NCBI GenBank assembly: GCA_964523295.1
Contig: CAZGAH010000060.1
Span: 1-25,989, forward strand
Length of the DNA: 25,989 bases
Direction of reading: 5' to 3'
Source: CAZGAH01 sp964523295
Lineage (GTDB): Bacteria > Desulfobacterota > Desulfovibrionia > Desulfovibrionales > Desulfovibrionaceae
The translations under genes were made by a program, and so were the position numbers. Below are positions 15,292 through 23,101 of the stretch, piece by piece (within the stretch, counting starts at the first letter, position 1; each line of letters starts with the position of its first letter). A model generated the notes under the pieces. That model worked only from the letters and a program-made list of their open reading frames with translations, did no database searches and was not told the origin of the DNA.

Positions 15292-16104
15292 TCATGGAGA
15301 AAACGGAATCCACTCCTCGGGTCTGAACAGGGGCAGCCCGACAATGACGGCGAGCAGAGCCAGAATGACCAGTTCGCGGGGCAGAATTCCCCGCGCGATC
15401 AGCCAGGCGCCGAGGCCGAGCCCGGCCACGCACAGCGCCCATCCACCGCCCGGCTCGGCCTGCGGCCAGACCAGATAGAGAATCATTGCCAGCAGCACGG
15501 CGTTGAGCATTTTCAGCCGCACTCCCAGGTTGATGAGGTCCCAGCGCTTGAGCCGTAAAATGAATTTCAGCCCCTCGCGGTAGCCGATGATGAAGGTGCC
15601 CAGCTTGAAGCACTGCAAGGCCAGGAACCAGGCCCCGCTCCAGATCAGCGCCGCCGCGGGATAGCCGGTCAGGATCATGGCCATGGTCGTCAACGACCAG
15701 AATACGAGCAGGCTGCCGGTAAACACCGAGTCGCCGATGGCGGACAGGGTGTAGGTCGTGGTATTCTTTACGCTGTCGAGGATGTGGGCAGGGAAAAACC
15801 CCCTGGCGATTTTGTCCTCCAGGGACAGAAAGATGCCGACCAGAAGCGGCGTCCAGAACATGTGCGTGTTGTAGTGGCGCAGGTAGCGCTTGCGTGCGAG
15901 CTGCCGGACCCGGAAATCGGCGTAAATGGTCTTGAGTCCGGGCTCCATGGCGTAGATCAGGCCGATGTTCTGCATCCCGCGCGTGTTGAATGCCGCACCC
16001 ACCAGATAGGTGCGCAAAAAACAGCGCAGCAGCGTGCTCCAGGACGGCGACGGCTGGTCAGCCGGCCTTTGCTCACGCTCGATGTTGTCGGCCGAAACGT
16101 TCAT
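15292..16104 (-). CDS. PTS mannose-family transporter subunit IID
   Basis: A 270-residue membrane protein of the EIID-Man family, which works with IIC as the membrane part of mannose/fructose/sorbose PTS transporters. The N-terminal LLRCFLRTYLVGAAFNTRGM is family-typical, as are DSVKNTTTYTLSAIGDSVF and the middle YREGLKFILRL. Several hydrophobic segments near the C-terminus are probably membrane helices. The start at 16104 has AAGGA five bases upstream; a longer frame to 16194 has no such site. The gene overlaps the end of rsmI by 32 bases and precedes ptsH by 31. No IIA, IIB or IIC gene lies next to it or elsewhere in the window, so either they are encoded elsewhere or IID serves a regulatory or remnant role. 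Confidence 0.9.
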   Translation of the reverse strand: MNVSADNIEREQRPADQPSPSWSTLLRCFLRTYLVGAAFNTRGMQNIGLIYAMEPGLKTIYADFRVRQLARKRYLRHYNTHMFWTPLLVGIFLSLEDKIARGFFPAHILDSVKNTTTYTLSAIGDSVFTGSLLVFWSLTTMAMILTGYPAAALIWSGAWFLALQCFKLGTFIIGYREGLKFILRLKRWDLINLGVRLKMLNAVLLAMILYLVWPQAEPGGGWALCVAGLGLGAWLIARGILPRELVILALLAVIVGLPLFRPEEWIPFSP

Positions 16105-16912
16105 AGATTTCCTTGACGGTCCATCCGCTGGATCGTTCCTTGACGCGTCGGGCAATGTCCTTGGGAGTGCCGCCGCGCTGGCGTTCTTCCTCATACGCGG
16201 CGTGCAGCCGGTCTTCTCCGGTCTTGAACTCTTCTGACGCGGGTCCGACCACGACGGTAATCTCCCCCCGGAGGTCCGGCGAAACGGCCGACCAGTGCGA
16301 AAGACAGCCCAGGATAAACTCCTCGTGGGTTTTGGTCAATTCGCGCGCGAGACAAAACTCCCTGTCGCCCAGAACCTGGAATGCTGTTTCCAGGCTGGAA
16401 CGCAGGCGATCCTTGCGTTCGAAAAAGATCAGCGTACTGCGTACGGCGCCGAATTCAGCCAGAAGCCGGGCGATGTCGCCGGATTTTCGTGGCAGAAATC
16501 CGAGAAATGTGTGCGGATACGGCGGCAGTCCGCTGGCCATCAGCGCCGCCAGCACTGCCGAGGGACCGGGAACGGGCGATACCGTTATTCCGGCCTGACG
16601 GCAGGCACGTACCAACAGATAGCCCGGGTCCGAGAGCAGCGGCGCGCCGGCGTCGGAAATCAGGGCTGCCGTGCCACCCTGCTGTAAAGCCTCGATAATC
16701 GCGGGCGCGCGTTCCGCCTCGTTGTGATCGTGGCAACTGACGAAGCGACGTGCGACCAGCCCCAGGCGCTGAAAAAGCAGGCCCGCCCGCCGCGTATCCT
16801 CGGCCAGGACCATGTCCACCCCGGCCAGGACCTCGCGGGCGCGTGGCGAGAGATCACCAGGGTTGCCAAGGGGCGTAGCGACCACCCAAAGACCCGGAGA
16901 GAGCGAAGGCAT
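16073..16912 (-). CDS. rsmI: 16S rRNA (cytidine-1402-2'-O)-methyltransferase RsmI
   Basis: RsmI methylates the ribose 2'-OH of C1402 in the ribosomal decoding centre, using S-adenosylmethionine. The 279-residue protein has the tetrapyrrole-methylase fold: GLWVVATPLGNPGDLSPRA at the N-terminus, VLAEDTRRAGLLF, GGTAALISDAGAPLLSDPGY, VSPVPGPSAVLAALMASGLP, FLGFLPRK and LIFFERKDRL. Length is typical. The C-terminal helical part ends in a basic segment. Its start overlaps the 3' end of yraN by 59 bases, unusually long but supported by the conserved N-terminus, and its end overlaps the IID gene by 32 bases. Confidence 0.96.
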   Translation of the reverse strand: MPSLSPGLWVVATPLGNPGDLSPRAREVLAGVDMVLAEDTRRAGLLFQRLGLVARRFVSCHDHNEAERAPAIIEALQQGGTAALISDAGAPLLSDPGYLLVRACRQAGITVSPVPGPSAVLAALMASGLPPYPHTFLGFLPRKSGDIARLLAEFGAVRSTLIFFERKDRLRSSLETAFQVLGDREFCLARELTKTHEEFILGCLSHWSAVSPDLRGEITVVVGPASEEFKTGEDRLHAAYEEERQRGGTPKDIARRVKERSSGWTVKEIYERFGRQHRA

Positions 16913-17267
16913 CGGGTATGTGCTCCAGTTCGAGGCCGTTTGCAGCGGCGGTCAGGGCGATGACGTCGAAACGACAGGGCGCGTTCCAGGCCCGGTGTTC
17001 GCTGAGGTACAGACTGGCTGCCCGGATCAGCCGCTCCCGCTTGACCCTGTGTACGGCCTCGGCCGGGCTGCCCTGTCCGCCCGGACGCCTGGCCTTGACC
17101 TCCACGAAAACCAGTCCGCCGGTGAACCCGGGGTCAAGGCAGACCAGATCGAGTTCCAGTCCCCGCCGCTGCCAGTTCCGATCCTTCACCACCCAGCCCA
17201 GAGACTGGAGATACTCCGCGGCCGCCTTCTCCCCCGCTGCCCCGAGGGCTAGATGCCGGGCAGGCAT
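16854..17267 (-). CDS. YraN / UPF0102-family nuclease-like protein
   Basis: A 137-residue protein of the UPF0102 (YraN) family, which has a restriction-endonuclease-like fold; its cellular role is poorly known. Family features are GAAGEKAAAEYLQSLGW, DRNWQRRGLELDLVCLD in place of the usual GEIDLI, LVFVEVKARRPG with the catalytic-type E-V-K, and RFDVIAL. The start at 17267 overlaps the end of rnhB by 19 bases; a much longer frame exists upstream but reads through rnhB and has no resemblance to the family. The C-terminus runs about 14 residues past the usual end (SGSLGGRYAPWQPW) and overlaps rsmI. It is often found beside rnhB and rsmI in bacteria. Confidence 0.9.
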   Translation of the reverse strand: MPARHLALGAAGEKAAAEYLQSLGWVVKDRNWQRRGLELDLVCLDPGFTGGLVFVEVKARRPGGQGSPAEAVHRVKRERLIRAASLYLSEHRAWNAPCRFDVIALTAAANGLELEHIPDAFALSGSLGGRYAPWQPW

Positions 17268-17914
17268 GACGTCCGCGGTTCGGAGGACCTGGCCTGGTCG
17301 GCCCCTGCTCCCCGAAAGGTCAGCCGGTGTTGACGGCAGGGGCCCAGTCTGAGGATTGCGTCGCGATGTTCGCGCGTGCCGTATCCCTTGTGCCGGGCAA
17401 AACCGTAGCCGGGGTAGCGCCGGTCCAGCGCGCGCAGCAGGCGGTCCCGATACGTCTTGGCCAGAATGGAGGCAGCGGAGATGGCGGGTACGATCGCATC
17501 CCCGTCGACTACGGCCTGCTGCGGCAGGGCAAGCGGAATGGGGTATGGCCCGTCCACAGCAGCAAAGCAAGGCGTCGGACGCAAGGTCGCAAGCGCCCGG
17601 CGCATCGCCTGGAACGTGGCCTGCAATATGTTAATCCGATCGATCTCGGCCGGCCAGGACAGCCCAAGACTCCAGCCGAGGGCTTGCCCTTTGATCGCAA
17701 TGGCCAGTTCGTCCCGGCGCACTGCGGACAGGCGCTTGGAGTCCGTCAGTCCGGGCAAGGCAAAGTCCACCGGCAGGATGACGGCGGCAGCAACGACCGG
17801 ACCGGCCAGGCAGCCCCGGCCGGCTTCGTCCACCCCGGCCCAGGGCACAGGATAGCGTTCCCAGAAATGCCGTTCCAGCCGCACGCCGGGCAAGCTTACC
17901 TGGGAAGCAGCCAT
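17249..17914 (-). CDS. rnhB: Ribonuclease HII
   Basis: RNase HII cuts the RNA strand of RNA-DNA hybrids and removes misincorporated ribonucleotides. The protein has AGVDEAGRGCLAGPVVAAAV (the DEAGRG catalytic pair), LTDSKRLS, AAVDGPYPIP and DAIVPAISAASILAKTYRD, which together give the DEDD metal-binding residues and the G-R-G motif. The ATG at 17914 gives 221 residues; a GTG at 17959 would add 15 and lies 10 bases after rplS. Neither has a good ribosome site, so the start is uncertain. A C-terminal tail of about 18 residues (after LTFRGAGADQ) goes beyond the usual end and overlaps yraN. Confidence 0.95.
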   Translation of the reverse strand: MAASQVSLPGVRLERHFWERYPVPWAGVDEAGRGCLAGPVVAAAVILPVDFALPGLTDSKRLSAVRRDELAIAIKGQALGWSLGLSWPAEIDRINILQATFQAMRRALATLRPTPCFAAVDGPYPIPLALPQQAVVDGDAIVPAISAASILAKTYRDRLLRALDRRYPGYGFARHKGYGTREHRDAILRLGPCRQHRLTFRGAGADQARSSEPRTSCLPGI

Positions 17915-17969
17915 GGCACCGGCCGTATCAACCCTGTGCGCCCGCAACGCCGACTTCACGCACGGCCGG

Positions 17970-18320
17970 TTATTCCCAGGTGTTCCGGGTCTTGATCTTC
18001 GAGGCCTTGCCCTTGAGCGCGCGCAGATAGAACAGCCGGCTGCGCCGGACCTTGCCCTCGGAAATCACTTCCACGCGCTCGATGAAAGGCGAATGCATGG
18101 GGAAGATGCGCTCCACGCCCACGCCGTCGGATATCTTGCGCACCGTGAACGAGGCATTGGTCGTGCCCCGATGCACGCAGATGACCGCGCCCTGGAAAAC
18201 CTGGATGCGCTCTTTCTCGCCCTCAATGATGCGCAGATGGACCTTGATGGTGTCGCCGGTCTTGATCTGCGGCAAGTCGAAACGCATCTGCTCGGCTTCA
18301 ATCTGTTGGATAATGTTCAT
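17970..18320 (-). CDS. rplS: 50S ribosomal protein L19
   Basis: L19 sits at the interface of the 30S and 50S ribosomal subunits. The 116-residue protein matches the family from end to end: LPQIKTGDTIKVHLRIIEG, ERIQVFQGAVICVHRG, SFTVRKISDGVGVERIFPMH, IERVEVISEGKVRRSRLFYL and RALKGKASKIKTRN. The ATG at 18320 has GGGAG eight bases upstream; 13 more codons are open but unneeded. trmD lies 73 bases upstream on the same strand, the usual trmD-rplS pair, and rnhB follows. Confidence 0.98.
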   Translation of the reverse strand: MNIIQQIEAEQMRFDLPQIKTGDTIKVHLRIIEGEKERIQVFQGAVICVHRGTTNASFTVRKISDGVGVERIFPMHSPFIERVEVISEGKVRRSRLFYLRALKGKASKIKTRNTWE

Positions 18321-18393
18321 GCTCTGTTCTCCCTCGCTCCGTGAAATTTGTGGCGGCAATCCGCCCGGTGTCGTCTGTTGTCGCGCTCGGGGC

Positions 18394-19680
18394 TCAGATG
18401 TCGCCCAGGATGCGATCCAGCGTTATCGCCGTTGCCGCGCGCACGGATAAATGATTGTAGGCATCGAAAGGGCGTAAGGGGCGCAACTGCCCATCAATGC
18501 GCTCGGTCACATCCCTGGCCAGCCCGCTGCCCGTTCCGAAAAGCAGCAACACCGGCCCCTGCTCCAGCCAGTCCCGGACCTGCCGGGGAAACACTCCGCC
18601 ACCCGCGCGGGCGCTGGTCGCCAGCACGCGCGGATGCCGACCGGTCCGGACTTCCACGGCCGCTGCGGCCGCTTCCCAATCCGTGACCACGTCGATTCCG
18701 GCCAGGGCCTGCTCCCGATCAGGATTGGTCCGGCCACCCGGACCGCCAACCCAGTGGCCGATCAACTCGCGCGCCAGTTCCTGCTGGTCCCGTAGAGGCG
18801 TGACTACAAAAAAACCTCCCAGATCATACGCGCAGGAACAGCGGGCTATATCATGCAGGTCAAGGTTTGTCAAAGAAACAGACCCAATTTTTCCCTGGCG
18901 GTTGTAAACAGGGTAGTGGATCAGCGCCAGATAGAGATTTTTCCCCGGGCGAGGCGTCGCAGCCGCGGCCAGCAGCCGGCGAAGAGCGCGGATATCGTGC
19001 TCATCCAACGGCGCGTTGGCGAGCAGTTCGGGGCGCGTGCGCAGCGTCGCCAGCAGCGACTGTTCCCGACGCCAGGTCGCTATCCGGCCGTGATCTCCGG
19101 ACAGCAGTATCTCCGGAACCCGGCGCCCCTGAAAGTCCTCGGGCCGCGTATAGTGCGGGTGCTCCAGCAGGCCGGCGGAAAAGCTCTCTTCGTCGCCGGA
19201 GTGCTCGTGCCCCATGAATCCGGGCAAAAGGCGGGCAACGGCCTCGATCACGCTCAGTGCGGCGGTCTCGCCCCCGTTCAGGACGAAGTCCCCTACACAG
19301 ACAGGCTCGATCGGCGCAAAGGCGGACAAACGGGCGTCAATGCCCTCGTAGCGTCCGCAGATCAGGGTCAATTCCGGCTCAGTGGCCAGTTCGCGGGCCA
19401 TGGTTTGGCTGAAGGGCCGGCCTCCGGGCGCGAGCAACAGGGTCCGGCCCCGGGCAGGAAGGCTCTCCAGCGCCGCCAGCAGCGGCGCGAGCAGCATGAC
19501 CATCCCCGGCCCGCCGCCGTAGGGGCGGTCATCCACGCAGCGATGCCGGTCCAGGGCGAAGTCGCGCGGGTTGATGAAACGAAAGTCGAGCAGTCCGGAC
19601 TCCCGTGCCCGGGCCATCAGCCCGCAACGCAGCGGCGAGTCGAAAAATTCCGGAAAAAGCGTGAGCACGGACAGATGCAT
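18394..19680 (-). CDS. trmD: TrmD tRNA (guanine37-N1)-methyltransferase with second SPOUT-like domain
   Basis: TrmD methylates N1 of G37 next to the anticodon and prevents frameshifts. Residues 1 to about 235 are a complete TrmD: MHLSVLTLFPEFFDSPLRCG, DDRPYGGGPGMVM, ICGRYEGIDARL, VGDFVLNGGETAAL and HSGDEESFSAGLLEHPHYTRP. A C-terminal half of about 190 residues follows, starting at NLYLALIHYPVYNRQGK and ending with PVLLLFGTGSGLARDV and YNHLSVRAATAITLDRILG; this looks like the RNA-methyltransferase family PF09936, another SPOUT-type fold. Total length (428) is far above ordinary TrmD (about 250). The fused form is known from Desulfovibrio relatives. The start at 19680 has AGGA six bases upstream; the open frame reaches 19968 without a family match. 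It heads the run to rplS. Confidence 0.95.
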   Translation of the reverse strand: MHLSVLTLFPEFFDSPLRCGLMARARESGLLDFRFINPRDFALDRHRCVDDRPYGGGPGMVMLLAPLLAALESLPARGRTLLLAPGGRPFSQTMARELATEPELTLICGRYEGIDARLSAFAPIEPVCVGDFVLNGGETAALSVIEAVARLLPGFMGHEHSGDEESFSAGLLEHPHYTRPEDFQGRRVPEILLSGDHGRIATWRREQSLLATLRTRPELLANAPLDEHDIRALRRLLAAAATPRPGKNLYLALIHYPVYNRQGKIGSVSLTNLDLHDIARCSCAYDLGGFFVVTPLRDQQELARELIGHWVGGPGGRTNPDREQALAGIDVVTDWEAAAAAVEVRTGRHPRVLATSARAGGGVFPRQVRDWLEQGPVLLLFGTGSGLARDVTERIDGQLRPLRPFDAYNHLSVRAATAITLDRILGDI

Positions 19681-19897
19681 GGTATTTCCTGGCTGGATTC
19701 GGCGATTATCGACCTCGGGTCCGACCCGACGGCGTCCTCTCACGGGCGAACGCATTTTGCGCAACGATTGCCACGCGTAGCTGACCCTGTTCATTCGTCG
19801 TCCGCGCGCCGGCTGGCGGAGGCGACGTCTACGGGGCGGTTGCGCCGAAGTCGAGCTGGTAGTACGCGAAGCCGTCCCGGGCTTCAAGGATATCCGG

Positions 19898-19933
19898 GCA
19901 TATTTTCCCTGCAAGGTGCGCGGAGCATATTTT
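19898..19933. repeat. Pair of 10-base direct repeats
   Basis: GCATATTTTC occurs at 19898-19907 and again at 19924-19933, a spacing of 26 bases between starts, inside an AT-richer patch upstream of trmD. It could be an operator pair or chance. Confidence 0.5.
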
Positions 19934-20071
19934 CGGGGCTGGATTTTTCCGGAATTATTCTCCACCATGCGGCTGTCTTAACCGAGGGGCCTGCGGTGCG
20001 TATCTGTCGCCCACTTGCTGCACGCGTTGCGGACGATGGTATTTCGTGGCAGGAGTGAACGGTTCCGGTCG

Positions 20072-20098
20072 TCAGGGCGGGTGAAAATCCTCAGGGCG
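20072..20098. repeat. Pair of 8-base direct repeats upstream of ispG
   Basis: TCAGGGCG occurs at 20072-20079 and 20091-20098, with starts 19 bases apart (almost two helical turns), ending 44 bases before the ispG ATG. The spacing would suit a dimeric regulator, but no function is shown. Confidence 0.45.
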
Positions 20099-20142
20099 AA
20101 GTTCTTGGCGCTACCGGGAAAATAGCATAAACAGGGGCTGCC

Positions 20143-21246
20143 ATGACAGCGCATGTTTCATCCATTGACCGGCCGCCGCGCCGGCGGTGCCGCGAGATTC
20201 AGGTCGGCCGCGTGGCCATCGGCGGCGAGCGACCGGTTGTCGTGCAATCGATGACCAACACCGATACGCGCGATGTGGAGGCCACGTTGCGTCAGGTCTG
20301 CGACCTGGCAGCGGCAGGCTGCGAAATCGTGCGTCTGGCCGTGCCCGACGCCAAAGCAGCGGCGGCGCTCAGGCCGATTGTCGACGCCGCGCCTGTCCCG
20401 CTGATCGCGGACATCCATTTCGACGCCCGTCTGGCCGTGGCCGCGCTTGAAGCCGGAGTTCAGGGCCTGCGCATCAATCCTGGCAATATCGGCGGCGCAC
20501 GCGGGGTGGATCGCGTTGTCGGCGCCGCCAAGGCGGCCGGCGCGGCCATTCGCGTGGGCGTGAATTCCGGTTCCGTAGAAAAGGAACTTTTGCGGCGTTT
20601 TGGCGGCCCGACTCCCGAGGCCATGGTCGAGAGTGCGCTGCATCACGTGCGCATGTTGGAGGAACGCGGCTTTTACGCAACGAAAATATCCCTCAAGTCC
20701 TCTTCCGTGCTGGATACCGTGGCCGCCTATCGGATGCTGGCCACGCGCTGCGATTATCCGCTGCACATCGGCGTGACCGAAGCCGGTACGCTCGTGCGCG
20801 GGGCAGTCAAGTCGGCCGTGGGGTTGGGTATCCTGCTCTGGGAGGGAATCGGCGATACGCTGCGGGTTTCGCTCACGCACGACCCGACGGCAGAACCTCT
20901 GGTGGCCTGGGAGATATTGCGCTCGCTTGGATTGCGAGCGCGTGGTCCGGAGATTGTGTCCTGCCCGACCTGCGGCAGAACCGAAATCGATCTCATTCCC
21001 CTGGCGCAGGAAGTCGAGGCCCGGCTCCAGCATGTGGACGATGTCTTCAAGGTGGCGGTGATGGGCTGCGTGGTCAATGGACCCGGTGAGGCGCGCGAGG
21101 CGGACATCGGCCTGGCCGGGGGCCGGGAGCTGGGCATCATTTTTCGCAAGGGCGAGGTGGTGCGCAAGGTCAAGGGCCGGGACCAGCTGCTCCCGGCATT
21201 CATGGACGAACTGGAAGCGTTTTTACGGGAAAGGAGAACCCCCTGA
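20143..21246 (+). CDS. ispG: 4-hydroxy-3-methylbut-2-enyl-diphosphate synthase (IspG)
   Basis: IspG is the iron-sulfur enzyme of the MEP isoprenoid pathway that converts MEcPP to HMBPP. The 367-residue protein has REIQVGRVAIGG, VVVQSMTNTDTRDVEATL, EIVRLAVPDAKAA, PLIADIHFDARLA, GLRINPGNIGG, IRVGVNSGSVEK and HIGVTEAG. The 4Fe-4S ligands are C274 and C277 (SCPTCGRTEIDL) and C309 (VMGCVVNGPGEARE). It is the short bacterial form without a middle insert. The ATG at 20143 has GGGG six bases before it. Its stop overlaps the proS start (TGATG), so the two are translated together. Downstream ispA also belongs to isoprenoid synthesis. Confidence 0.97.
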   Translation: MTAHVSSIDRPPRRRCREIQVGRVAIGGERPVVVQSMTNTDTRDVEATLRQVCDLAAAGCEIVRLAVPDAKAAAALRPIVDAAPVPLIADIHFDARLAVAALEAGVQGLRINPGNIGGARGVDRVVGAAKAAGAAIRVGVNSGSVEKELLRRFGGPTPEAMVESALHHVRMLEERGFYATKISLKSSSVLDTVAAYRMLATRCDYPLHIGVTEAGTLVRGAVKSAVGLGILLWEGIGDTLRVSLTHDPTAEPLVAWEILRSLGLRARGPEIVSCPTCGRTEIDLIPLAQEVEARLQHVDDVFKVAVMGCVVNGPGEAREADIGLAGGRELGIIFRKGEVVRKVKGRDQLLPAFMDELEAFLRERRTP

Positions 21247-22994
21247 TGCGTTGGAGTCGCTATTACGTGCCCACACTCAAAGAGGCGCCGGCAGATGCCG
21301 AAGTGGTCAGCCACAAGCTGCTCGTACGGGCGGGCATGATCCGCAAGCTGACGTCCGGAATCTATACCTATCTCCCGATGGGGCTGCGCGCCTTGAACAA
21401 AGTGGCCGACATCGTGCGCGAGGAAATGAACCGGGCCGGAGCCCTGGAAATATTCATGCCCACGGTCCAGCCGGGCGATCTCTGGAAGGAGACCGGGCGC
21501 TGGGAAATCTACGGCAAGGAGCTGCTGCGCTTCAGAGACCGTCACGACCGGGACTATTGCCTTGGTCCGACGCACGAAGAGGTGGTCACGGACCTGCTGC
21601 GCGGGGAAATTCGTTCCTACCGGCAGCTTCCGATCAATGTGTATCAGATTCAGACCAAGTTTCGCGACGAGATTCGTCCTCGTTTCGGGTTGATGCGCGG
21701 CCGTGAATTCATCATGAAAGACGGCTATTCGTTCGACAAGGACGAGGAGGGCGCCAACGCCAGCTACAAGGCCATGTACGAGGCCTATTCCCGGGCCTTC
21801 GCCCGTCTTGGGATGCGTTTTCGGGCCGTTGAAGCCGACTCCGGACCCATCGGTGGCAGCTTCTCCCACGAATTCATGGTCCTGGCCGATACCGGCGAGG
21901 ATACCATTGCCGTCTGCCGTCATTGCGATTACGCCGCCAATCTCGAAAAGGCCGAATGCGTCGTGCCGCAGGCCCCTGCACCGGCCCCCTGTGCCGCGTT
22001 GGAGACCGTAGCCACGCCCGGACGCCATACCGTGGACGAGGTGGCCGACTTTTTTCAGGTCCAGCCCCGACGCGTGCTCAAGACGCTGCTCTACGTGGCC
22101 GACGGCAGGCCTGTCGCCGCTCTGTTGCGTGGCGACCGCGCGCTCAATGAAGTCAAATTCAGGAATCTGCTCGGCGTCAAGGAACTCGTTCTGGCCGATC
22201 CCGAACAGGTTCAGGCCTGGAGCGGCGCGCCCGTGGGCTTTGCCGGTCCGGTCGGGCTGGCCCTGGACGAGGTGTATGCGGATGGTGAACTGGCCATCGA
22301 GACCGACTGGATCGCCGGGGCGAATCTGGCGGATGCGCATCACGCGCACGTGCATCTCGATCGGGACGCCCGGGTCAAGGCCTATGCCGATCTGCGGGAC
22401 ATCGCCGACGAAGATCCCTGCCCGCGTTGCAGTGGAGGCATCGCGCTGACCCGGGGCATCGAGGTCGGTCATGTGTTCAAGCTCGGGCTCAAGTATTCGA
22501 AGACCATGAACGCCACCTTTCTCGACGAAAACGGCAAGGAGCGCCCCATCGTGATGGGCTGCTACGGCATCGGCATCTCGCGTATCCTGGCCGCCTGCAT
22601 CGAGCAGAATCACGACGCCGCCGGCATTCTCTTTCCTCCGGACATGGCCCCGTTCGAGGCCATGCTTGTCAACATCGCGCCCAATGACCCGGCGGTTACG
22701 CAGCAGGCCGAATCCATCTATGCCGCGCTCACGGACGCCGGCGTGGAGACCCTGCTCGACGACCGCGACGAACGGCCCGGAGTGAAGTTCAAGGACGCCG
22801 ACCTGATCGGTCTGCCCTTGCAGCTGACCGTGGGCGCCAAAGGGCTGGCCCGGGGCATTGTCGAGGCCAAGGATCGCCGTACGGGCGAACGCGCCGAGCT
22901 GCCAGTGGAGACCTTCGCCGCGGACTTCGCTGCCTGGCGTGCGCGCGTGCGCGAGGGATGGAAGGCAGCGGTGCTCGGCACGGCGGTTTCATGA
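21246..22994 (+). CDS. proS: Prolyl-tRNA synthetase, bacterial type
   Basis: Charges tRNA-Pro with proline. The 582-residue protein is the bacterial (type 1) form: a class II catalytic core with motif 1 (RKLTSGIYTYLPMGLRALNK), motif 2 (TKFRDEIRPRFGLMRGREF) and motif 3 (VMGCYGIGISRILAACIEQ). Between them, about residues 225-390, lies a YbaK-like editing insert (TPGRHTVDEVADFFQVQPR, LLRGDRALNEVKFRNLLG) that removes mischarged Ala. A C-terminal anticodon-binding domain ends the protein (LLDDRDERPGVKFKDADLIG). Length is typical. It starts on the last base of the ispG stop codon. Confidence 0.98.
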   Translation: MRWSRYYVPTLKEAPADAEVVSHKLLVRAGMIRKLTSGIYTYLPMGLRALNKVADIVREEMNRAGALEIFMPTVQPGDLWKETGRWEIYGKELLRFRDRHDRDYCLGPTHEEVVTDLLRGEIRSYRQLPINVYQIQTKFRDEIRPRFGLMRGREFIMKDGYSFDKDEEGANASYKAMYEAYSRAFARLGMRFRAVEADSGPIGGSFSHEFMVLADTGEDTIAVCRHCDYAANLEKAECVVPQAPAPAPCAALETVATPGRHTVDEVADFFQVQPRRVLKTLLYVADGRPVAALLRGDRALNEVKFRNLLGVKELVLADPEQVQAWSGAPVGFAGPVGLALDEVYADGELAIETDWIAGANLADAHHAHVHLDRDARVKAYADLRDIADEDPCPRCSGGIALTRGIEVGHVFKLGLKYSKTMNATFLDENGKERPIVMGCYGIGISRILAACIEQNHDAAGILFPPDMAPFEAMLVNIAPNDPAVTQQAESIYAALTDAGVETLLDDRDERPGVKFKDADLIGLPLQLTVGAKGLARGIVEAKDRRTGERAELPVETFAADFAAWRARVREGWKAAVLGTAVS

Positions 22995-23101
22995 TCGCAG
23001 ACGGTCGCGCTGGCGAGTCTTCCGTGGTTTCTCTCGGGCCGGGAAGGTGGGTTTGTGCCCTCTGTCCGCAGCACCTTGTCGGATGACAGCGGACTGGGAT
23101 C

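Larger units (their letters stand above)
19681..20142. other. Divergent intergenic region between trmD and ispG
   Basis: These 462 bases contain no recognisable gene. A minus-strand frame continuing trmD upstream and a plus-strand frame ending at 20058 look like shadows: Arg/Ser/Pro-rich, with no family match. The region must carry promoters for both trmD and ispG, but I find no convincing -35/-10 pair. It contains a pair of 10-base direct repeats (19898-19907 and 19924-19933) in an AT-richer patch and a second pair of 8-base repeats (20072-20098). The usual companions of trmD in relatives (rimM, rpsP, ffh) are absent. Confidence 0.5.

Noticed and set aside
19829..19960. Minus-strand frame ending ARDGFAYYQLDFGATAP then TAG, resembling a protein C-terminus
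   Set aside because: The frame is closed by an upstream stop (TAA), has no start codon or ribosome site, and matches no family that I know. It may be a relict, but the evidence is too thin.
19681..19968. N-terminal extension of trmD to 19968
   Set aside because: The added residues are Arg/Ser/Pro-rich and unlike TrmD, and the ATG at 19680 has a proper ribosome site and the conserved MHLSVLTLFPEFF start.
18853..20058. 401-codon plus-strand frame over trmD
   Set aside because: It is a GC-driven shadow of trmD with no family match and no ribosome site.
20072..20098. GGTGAAAATCC (20080-20090) resembles part of a cobalamin riboswitch
   Set aside because: No B12-box, no upstream GGGAA element and no paired arms fit around it. 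The neighbouring repeat TCAGGGCG explains the look, and ispG is not a usual B12-controlled gene.
20105..20133. TTGGCG and TAAACA with a 17-base spacer upstream of ispG
   Set aside because: Transcription would start within a few bases of the ATG and exclude the GGGG ribosome site, so it is not a likely promoter.
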